Notes under the pieces: generated by a model
Database searches by the model: none
What the model was told of the DNA's origin: nothing
The model's input: the letters and a program-made list of their open reading frames with translations, nothing else
Position numbers and translations under genes: made by a program
From: Neospora caninum Liverpool
Lineage: Eukaryota > Apicomplexa > Conoidasida > Eucoccidiorida > Sarcocystidae
NCBI RefSeq assembly: GCF_000208865.1
Contig: NC_018385.1
Location: 372,001 to 436,000, forward strand
Direction of reading: 5' to 3'
DNA: 64,000 bases
Part shown: positions 55,957 through 64,000 of the stretch, in pieces
How positions within the stretch are numbered: position 1 is the first letter of the stretch
How the letters are laid out: each line of letters starts with the position of its first letter

Positions 55957-58900
55957 ATGGCAGCACACGATTCTTCGACGGAGACGGCAACGAATGGGGG
56001 AGGAACAGAAAATGGGCCAAGCGACTCCTGCTGCGACCAGGCAAAGGCAAAAGCCCTGGTGATGCCCCTCATTAGTGACATGCATGCGCACCTCAGACAA
56101 GGTGAAATGGCCGAATTCGTCACTCCAATGATCAAACCGGGAGGGTGGTAAGTGGACCGCGACGTTTCTCCCCTTCCCTCAAGCAGAAACCAGGTTCCAG
56201 CATGCGTCGAGCCAGGAATAGCGGTTTTGAGGGGAGAGATACAGAACGGTCCGGTCAAAAAAGTGGGGAAATCCTTCAAGTTCCACCTCCGGGGGAAAAC
56301 TGCTTCCTCTGACGCGTCAGCTGCAACGCCAATATCCTGATGTGGACCCACACGCAGTTGGCTGCGTCGATGAAAAAGCGAGTTCCTCCTCATCATCCAC
56401 CTTGAATATCTCTCACCTGTATGTGGTTTTCAGCCGGCGGGTCCTGGTCATGCCCAACACCGTCCCTCCCATCACAACATGTGCCCAGGCCGCTGCATAT
56501 AGAGAGAAACTCGTCAAGTTGGTGAGCGTTTTGAGGAACGACGCCCGGGAGCCGCTGACACGACGGAAGCACGTTGCTGACGGGGAGGCGACTGGAGCGT
56601 CACCGACAGTGCTCTCACCGGCACCTTCCATCTTAGCCGCCTGCTTTGCTGAGGAATTTGATTTGCTCAGCTGGAGGGCTCCTTGGACGGAGTCACAGCA
56701 ACTGGCGTCCAGCCCCGAACCAGATACGATACGAGTCTGATGGGGCGGAGCTCGGTCTGCACAGGGAGACACCATTTTTGCGGCAATCTGATTATCTGTC
56801 CGTCTCTCCCGGCACCTCACTGGCGGTTCCTCGCGTCAGGTCTGCAGTTGTAGGAGCGGGGGCAAATGGATGAGTTTGCTGCCGATCCGCAGAGCACCCT
56901 CATTTTGAAGCGGCCCCTGGTTGACTCTCGTCTTCAGGATCCCGGCGTCGACTACCTGATGACGCTGTTTCTCTCTCCGGAAGTATCGGTCGACGACTTG
57001 CGGCGGAACGCCAAGGCGTGCCGTGTCGTTGGAGTAAGGCGGATGACGACTGCGTGCTAGAACACCCGTCTGCTCAGTCGACACAGCCAATAGGCAGCAC
57101 AGTCACCGGTGACGGCGTGATTCTTTTCTGTTCGGGCACACACTTTTGAAGTTCTACAGAGAGCATTCGGAGCCAAGCGCATTGATTCTCTGCACCGTGT
57201 GAGATGCGACTTCGCTGCCTACGCTGGGGCAGCAGAGAATCGGAAATGTCGCCCCACCAAGGTGCGATGAGCGTTTTTGCATGGTTCACGCAGGTCAAGA
57301 GCTACCCTAAAGGAGTGACGACAAACTCGGATCAGGGTGTCGAGGTGAGAGCCCGCACGGGCTCTGTGTCACGTGCGATCAGCAGTCAAGTGAACAGCCG
57401 TTGTGTGCTTTGCGCTACAGTTTAGTCTACGGTACGGAACCAAGAGGCCTCCCGCTTTGCCCGTTGCTTGTGTGGGTCACCGAGCCGTTCTCTGTGTAAA
57501 CATCGTCGACTGTCGTTGAGCAGCCTCACAGTTGTCACATCTGTGGCCATGTGATTCGCGCACGCGTGCTCCTGCATAGGTCACGCATCAGCGGTGTAAC
57601 GGCGTGAGAAGATTCGAGTGCGTCCTGAGTCCTGAGTGGCGAAACGCGGAGTGCGCTGCGTAGGTGTGGGTGTTTCTGAACAGAGCTACGAGCAGTACTA
57701 CGCACTCTTTGAGGCCATCGAAGAGCTCGGTCTTACACTCCATTTGCACGGGGAGGTACCTGGAGTTGCGCCTCTGGATGCAGAAGAGGCGTTTCTGCCT
57801 TTTTTCCAGCAGGTACGGGCGTTTTAGATGTCTCTGCACCACAGCCGCGAAAGGGAGATGAGGCGGCAGCCTCCATGCGGCGCGAAACCATCTGCCGCAC
57901 GAGTCGTACGAAGCTGTCGTCTGACTGACGCCGTTGAGTTGGGTTCTGCCGTTTTTTTCAGGAGGCGCAACAACCCAGCGGTCTCTTCGGTAGTGTGGAG
58001 CGAACGTGTCCTGTCTCTCGTCACTGGTCTGCGGGGCGTTTGTGTGTGCCTCGAAGGTCCATTCAAAGTTTCCTTCTCTGAAAATCGTCCTCGAGCATGT
58101 GTCCACGGCTGCGGCGATCCAAGCAGTCAAGCGCATGCCTCCCAACGTGGGTGCAACCATAACGCCGCACCACCTAATGGTAAGCCTCAGAGTAGTTTCC
58201 GAGAGAGTGACCTGTCTGGGGTGCGCATTTTCGGGGACCGATATCTGTGCCCTACAAGGTGCCTCAGTGAGCTAGCAGGTCCGAAGTGTATACACCGTCA
58301 GTCGTGTCTGGCTCTGCTGCTGTGGAGAGGGAGGTCGTCCACACGAGGGTAATGGTGCCTCGCTTTCATTCCTCAGACGCCTGGAAATACGATGTCCAAG
58401 ATGTCATGTGGCAAACACGGAAGTGCCGCACACGATAAAAGGTGACTCTCCCTAGCCGATTTCCTCTACATTCGTTGTAGTTGACGGTTGATGACGTCAT
58501 GAAGGAGGAGACGATCAGAATGGCAACGGAGGCTGGAGCTCACAGAGGACTCTGCTGTGCAGAGACAGTTGAGAAACCTCACAACTTCTGCAAACCATTG
58601 GCGAAGATGAAGGAAGACCGCGAGGCACTCCGACAGGTGGGCAAAGACACCTTCGGTGGCGGTTCCTCTCGCACGTGCCGGCGTTGAGCTGTAAATCTAG
58701 CTTACATCGTCGGGATCAGTCCCTCGGTCGACAGATGCCTTGAATGCCACTCCCAGAACGTGGACAGGGTATCTGAGCGCATAGAGACGCAAACCGTTTG
58801 TTAGTAATGTCTAGACCGCAAAATGTGTCGAATCGCGTTTTTGTGTAGTTCTCTGCGGTGCTCTTTTCGATATTAATTACAGTAGCAGGTATGCCAAGGC

Positions 58901-60404
58901 GGGTAGAGATTGTCGGGCGAGTTATTAATGGAGCTCCTACAGAGCGCAATGGACTGGCATCATCTTTCGCCGATCCGTCTGGGTGCGATTGCAGGTCATT
59001 CGGGAAGGGGACAGACACTTTTTTCTGGGCTCCGATTCAGCGCCGCATCCCAGGTGACCAAATGCACTCAAATGTAGGAGGGCCGGACCCACGGCTGACG
59101 TTACGGGGAAAACAGGTTGGTCAGGCAGCAATGCATTTAGTCCCGGCGGGAACAGAAGAGCATCAAGGTGTTTTGTGCGATGTCTTGAGGGCAAAGCAGC
59201 TTGGTAGTGGTAGTTCCTATGATATCCTCTGCTATGAACATTTGACAAAGCCGTGTCATATACATGGGTCATGGACTGTATTCATTTTGTGCCGCGGCAG
59301 AGCGCGCTGGCTGTTCGTCGTATACGGCCCTCCATCGCCTCGTGAGAACTAGCCGTATCCGTGGACTGGTCGTCTGAATGGGAGTGCCTCATTATTGTAC
59401 TTGCAGAATTGCCAAGGAAACGTCTCCACCAGCTGCAGGAGTATTTACGCAACCGCTTCTCCTAGCTGTAAGCCAGCAAATACAGCCAGACGATGAGTCG
59501 CGAGCGTAGGCTGATAAGTCGCCCCACTCGTAAAGCGCCGTTGGGAACTGAACCGGGGATCGTTTACAAGGTGATGACGTTGCCACATACAGGCAACAAT
59601 ATTGATAGCGGATGTCTCATTTGAGGTAGATACGGTACGATGTGCCAGCTTCCACTCACTCAAGTGCTCCAGGTGTGCAAGGCGCGTGCAAAGCTTTGCT
59701 CAATGGCATGCATGTGAAATTCCTTCAGTATTTGGCTAGCATATTCGCGGAGCTTGGCTGCATCTCCAACCTTCGAAAGTTCGCAGATGGCAATGCTGCG
59801 GCTTTTTTCGGCTTCGAGGCGGCAAGTAAGTGTGCTGTGCATTGTTCGTATGGAAGCGGTCGCTATCTTTTCAGCAGACGATGGGTGTGCTGATGGTCTT
59901 TATCACGCATTCACTTTTTAAGGTGGTAAGGCCCCAGCCGGGTACACACTGTCAGCGTCTGGTGTGTTGTGTCTATTTTGACAAGTTGTTCTCTTCTGTT
60001 TCTGTGTCTTCGCAGCGCTGGAGGACAACGTTGAGTGCGCCCTCATCAAACCCACGCCTCAAACGGTCCGTGCAGGTTCTGATCCTCACCGAGGAGCCAT
60101 ACTCGTAGATATCCATGCGCTATTCGTACCGATTTGCGGAACTGGTTTACGCGTTTGTTGTGTTTCTATCATGTCGGCCTTGCATGTGCACACCAAATCG
60201 AGGTAATCATTGGTAGCTACCAACGCCAATTCGATCGTACACATTTTGTCTTGCATGTTTTCCTGGCAGGTTCCTTCCATCTTTACGTTTCCTAACCATC
60301 AAAACGAAGGAGTCGTGCCGTTCATGGCATCGCATGAGCTACCTTATACAGTACAAGTACAGCGCTTCAACCTTTCGCTACTAAAGGAATGCGACGAAAT
60401 TTGA
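55957..60404 (+). CDS. pyrC: Dihydroorotase, class II (PyrC type)
   Basis: Catalyses ring closure of carbamoyl-aspartate to dihydroorotate, the third step of pyrimidine synthesis, in the cytosol. Twelve exons: 55957-56147, 56434-56521, 56854-57033, 57294-57344, 57684-57812, 58057-58179, 58481-58636, 58995-59053, 59407-59467, 59729-59825, 60016-60065 and 60270-60404; all phases match and give 439 residues. Metal ligands and catalytic residues line up with E. coli PyrC: His43 and His45 in DMHAHLRQG, Lys155 (to be carboxylated) in VKSYPKGVTTNSDQGVE, His192 in LHGEV, His227 in VLEHVST and Asp320 in FLGSDSAPH. Other family blocks are RRVLVMPNTVPPIT, PNVGATITPHH and FCKPLAKMKEDREALR. The start is the first ATG before the conserved block; about 35 residues precede it, Thr/Gly/Asn-rich. 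It is a stand-alone enzyme, not part of a CAD-like fusion. The donor at 60065 (GTCCGT) is weak but the join reads well. Confidence 0.97.
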
Positions 60405-63003
60405 TACTGCATGTTTGTGACTGCTCTTGCGTAGAGATGGATGTTAACTGTCCTTTCACCGTGCCACGGTCCTGGACATTTCTCGTGGGTCAAAACAGCG
60501 ACTGTGCAATGAAATGAATCAGTGCTCTGGCATATATCGCACCCGGCCGCCGTGCAGTAGTTTTTTGTTTACCGATGGTGACGTGGATGCAGGTCTTTAT
60601 ATGTGCCCAGAGGCACAGTTCAGGGTTATCCATCTCCCGCCTTGCACGCGCATGTCTTGTCCACTCACTGCTGGTGGGCCCGTATGTGGACACCGGGTGC
60701 AATGGTGTGCGCGTGGTTTTGACGCTTATTTGTATCGTTAATGGAGCGATGCTTGCGGCATTGTGCATTGTTCCCCGAAACGTGCCACCGAACCTGATCA
60801 TAGTGTCGCCTTGTATAAGAAAGTAACGCTGGAGGGGTGCTCCGCCTGAAATTTCTCTGAGTCCTGGTCCGATTCCAGGAGGACAAAATTCTCGAGTGCG
60901 TCATCTGAAAATTTTTCCTCTTCTCTGTGATTGCCTTGCATCGACCACTGTCGTCTTCCTTTAGATAATAAGCATAGTTACTTTCCTTTTATTTCGTAAC
61001 TTGATATGGTACCCCGAGGTCGAGACGCGTAACCTACTGCACGTGGATGTCCTCTCTCTAAAGGAATAAAAGTATCAGCTTTAGTTAATTGAGAAAGCTC
61101 CCCGTCCCAATAGTTCGCTTTGCAAATTCATACTCGAGGGTTCTTCTCTGATTCGTTAGCGAGCAATATGTAGGTGTCAGGCGAAAGCCTCGCATCCGTA
61201 CAATTGATGTGTGATCTGTGAGCTTCATCGAGGAGCGACCATGAATCCGAAGTTACAGGATTGTTTTGCAGACTTCCATCCGTGTTTTTTGTGTATGAAG
61301 GGTCAGTGTTTGTACGGCCTGATTTATTTGTTGAAACTTTGAAATTAGGTCGAGCTGGAGATGGTGTAAAAATATGGTCACGACGTACTCAAAACGCACA
61401 TTGTGTATTGCAGCTAAAGGGTAGAGCCGCCGAAGTCTAATCAAGAAGGCAGACGTTCTGATCGATTCGAACAGTCGTGACAACGCACCAACCTTTACTT
61501 TTGTTCTCTACATGACAGGTTTCATCAGCTACCTAGTGGTATGACCCCGCGACGCCCAACGACGGCGATTACTGACTATAGGGTTAAGCGGGGGCCACCA
61601 CTGCGGCCATCAGGTGGATTTCCAAATGTATCAGGACCCTCCTTCGCTCAGAACGGGCACGCCATAACGCAGAAGACAGCGAAAGTCGTAGCGGCTTCTG
61701 GGGCCAGCGCGCGATCGTTGGCCGGAAACGCATTTACAGAAGGCGGCAAGCATGGTGACTGTGACAGGAGGGATAGAGCGACAGATCCGTTTGACGCTCG
61801 GTGACGTCACAGTATAATATTGCAATGGTTGCTACGCGCTGTCAACATCAGGGTCAAGTTTCCTCGCATGGACAACAGTTGGCCAGTCGCATTACACGAC
61901 CAAAAATAGTCAGACGCGACTGAAGGATTGAAACCCAACTAGCCGCCGTGCTACCACGGACAGGCGAGAGAAAAATCATGAGCATACCGCGGGATCTAAT
62001 GAAGCGCACGCATTACCGTAACTCTTTTCGCCTTTCCACGCTGAATCGTAGTGACCAAACGCTCCAACGACACACTTCCCATGCTAACAGCCGGCACCTC
62101 ATCACGAGCAATATGAATATAGCAAGAATCGGCGTCACCTTGTGATGATGCACACACTTACGCAATGACAGTCTGCAACATCGCTGGAAAATGGCAGGAT
62201 GTCTGATTGTGGCTAGTGATCAAAGACATGAAGCAGATGTCTACTATCACCAACTGGGGCGACGGTCCGTGGTGGCACTTGTGGACCTCTTGGCAACGTC
62301 ACCATGTCTGTAACGCCGAGTCTTCAGCTATCTCACATAACTGGCTGATAGTGTAGGAAGTCGCAGTGATACCCGCCAGTTCCACCTGCATTCCTTCTCG
62401 GAGTTCTCGTGTCAACTGGTATTTACGCTGAGACTCTTTTGTCCTGCACGTGGCCGTGGGGAATCATCTGAGATTGCTGGTAGGCGTCTAACGAAGACAT
62501 CCTACTGTGGTAAATCGGAAGCGTCGCTGCGTCCATCGATGTGTTGCGACACTATTGACTTTTCAATTTAGTGGGTACGCAAACTGGTTGCCGGCGGAAG
62601 GAATTGACCGTCTCCCACGTGCTTAGTAGATCCAAGCTGCAGTTGCACTCAGTCTGTCCTGAAGTGGGAAAGCCTTGTCTTCGTGGATGTAGATTCTGCT
62701 CGCGCGTGCCGAATCTGCTCGGGCTGTAGGATGAATGCCGCTAGGGGAGATTGGTGAAGTATTGACCCCATCCGATCCTCCCTCAGGTCAGCAGCACTGT
62801 AAATTGGGTTTGAAATTCTTGCTGGGTTATTCTATTGAGACAAAGAAATTTACTATCTGCTGCTTCTGTTTGCGCTTCGTTTGTTGATGCTTCGGTTGCC
62901 CGACTAGCTTCATTCGCGGACTGCGTTCCTAAACCTTTTCCTGTCTATAAGGGAGGACTACTTTTTTCTCAATTGCCCCTTTCTATACCATGCGTGCTTG
63001 TGA
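60405..63003. other. Gene-poor stretch
   Basis: Several open frames of 60-100 codons on both strands, none with splice partners or recognisable motifs. It should contain the dihydroorotase 3' untranslated region at its start and the promoter of the secreted-protein gene at its end. Nothing else seen. Confidence 0.5.
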
Positions 63004-64000
63004 ATGATGACGATGCTTAGTTTTTTAAATCTGTTGTTCCTTTTTTTACCTCTGCTGGTTCGGCTGCCGCACCTTGAGGCTGCGACTCACTACGACCTCA
63101 ACTTGCCTCGTCACACTGTACACAGAACATCAACGGCCACGAATTCTTCACTTAGTGCACAGGGTAAACTAGTAACTCTGCTGAGAAACTCGTCTACCCC
63201 AATGTAGTTCCGTATTTCAGCGACAGAACTTGACTGGTCGAGGGTATTGACGATTAAGGCGAGGTGGCTCGTGTGGATCTGTCTAGCATGGTGCGCTTTC
63301 GCTTAGCCAGTGGTGAGCATCCTTCTGCGATGCGCGTAGTTTATGTATGTACTGCAACCTTACGGGAACACATCCCGGAAACTCGGTCGTCTGATGATGG
63401 GTTCCGTTTTCAGCCAGAATCACAGAGTAGCCGATGAACTGCGCCGACGATTCCCGGGAACAGGGAAGCCGGGATCAGTGGCTGCAGATTCAGACTCTCA
63501 CGCAGTCTTTGGCGTGAATCTACGTGCTTGTGCCTGCAGGATCGTTTCGCGCAAGTGATTTGGCGCCGTCTCGTAACACGACGCTACTGGAAGGAGTGCA
63601 GGAATCGAACCGAAACCTTCAGGAAAGTGAGGGGTCTAATGGCCACGCGAGCCCCATGAGCCAGCTTTTGTTGTTGGAGAGGACTGCTGCTGAGTGGCTT
63701 CGTAATAACACACACTTGTTGCCAACGGATGAAAAGAATGCCACAATCCAGATCCTTCCTCGAGAAATGTTGAACACTACCCGGATCCCCAGCGACCCGG
63801 TTTCTATGACTGAGAATGCAACAAATGAAGGTGATATTCCCATATCTAACTCCGAAGATGGAAACTCAATGAAGACTATTCCTCTGCCTAGGATAAAAAA
63901 GAAGACACGTCCTTCTACGGATAACGGTCGTCCAGGGCAGGAGCATATGGCACAGTCAGAGGATCCGAAAAGAGGAGTGCAGGACGAAGAAAAACCACAG
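63004..64000 (+). CDS. Secreted protein, 3' end beyond the window
   Basis: Not recognised. Exon 1 (63004-63163) begins with a clear signal peptide (MTMLSFLNLLFLFLPLLVRL followed by PHLEAATH). Its donor is G|GTAAAC in phase 1. Exon 2 starts after GCCTGCAG at 63540 and stays open to the window end at 64000, giving about 207 residues so far. The mature part is hydrophilic, acidic and Ser/Thr/Asn-rich with several N-glycosylation sequons (NSS, NTT, NNT, NAT) and a basic patch IKKKTRP. The start could be any of three close ATGs at 63004, 63007 and 63013. The composition fits a secreted or surface protein of the parasite or its vacuole; the role is unknown. The left exon alone is open to a stop at 63207, so splicing is needed for a longer product. 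Confidence 0.62.

Noticed and set aside
61920..61970. GAAACCCAACTAGCCGCC and flank as a possible tRNA piece
   Set aside because: No cloverleaf can be folded around it and the T-arm consensus is missing. No tRNA gene was found anywhere in the window.

Overview
The window reads as nuclear DNA of a cyst-forming coccidian apicomplexan, closest in style to Toxoplasma, Neospora or Hammondia. The pointers are genes split into short exons with GT-AG introns of 100-1000 bases, about half G+C, Ser/Pro/Arg-rich low-complexity proteins, long TA microsatellites in introns, TTTAGGG-type telomere-like scraps, fragments of fragmented mitochondrial rRNA and cox1 inserted in nuclear DNA, and two nuclear genes whose products are plastid-type proteins behind signal peptides (apicoplast targeting). 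I cannot assign the species from sequence alone. All exon models below were built by eye from splice consensus, reading phase and family conservation.

Left third (1-28.3 kb): about 2.5 kb without a recognisable gene; a plus-strand EF-hand-like/coiled-coil protein (2481-7189); an intergenic stretch with a decayed cox1 fragment; a minus-strand eight-exon gene with a large disordered charged tail (9508-14858); a 4.8 kb gene-poor stretch holding a mitochondrial large-subunit rRNA fragment on the minus strand; an apparently intronless plus-strand gene for a secreted protein of nearly 2000 residues with one PAN/Apple-like cysteine module (19830-25721); and a small four-exon plus-strand gene of unknown function (26287-28328).

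Middle (28.3-46.4 kb): SEC62, a subunit of the ER post-translational translocon, on the minus strand (31070-36695), with an unexpected cysteine-rich C-terminal module; prefoldin subunit 2 on the minus strand (40151-41414), which acts in cytosolic actin/tubulin folding; and a tentative minus-strand cysteine-containing gene (44741-46276). Between them lie gene-poor stretches with a short dispersed repeat, a probable organellar small-subunit rRNA scrap and weak retroelement-like coding remnants.

Right third (46.4-64 kb): fabF (beta-ketoacyl-ACP synthase II of plastid type II fatty-acid synthesis, plus strand), a bL27-type ribosomal protein with an N-terminal signal/transit extension (minus strand), and class II dihydroorotase of pyrimidine synthesis (plus strand). 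FabF and L27 would both act in the apicoplast, one in fatty-acid elongation and one in the plastid ribosome; dihydroorotase acts in the cytosol. The window ends inside a plus-strand gene for a secreted, N-glycosylation-motif-rich protein.
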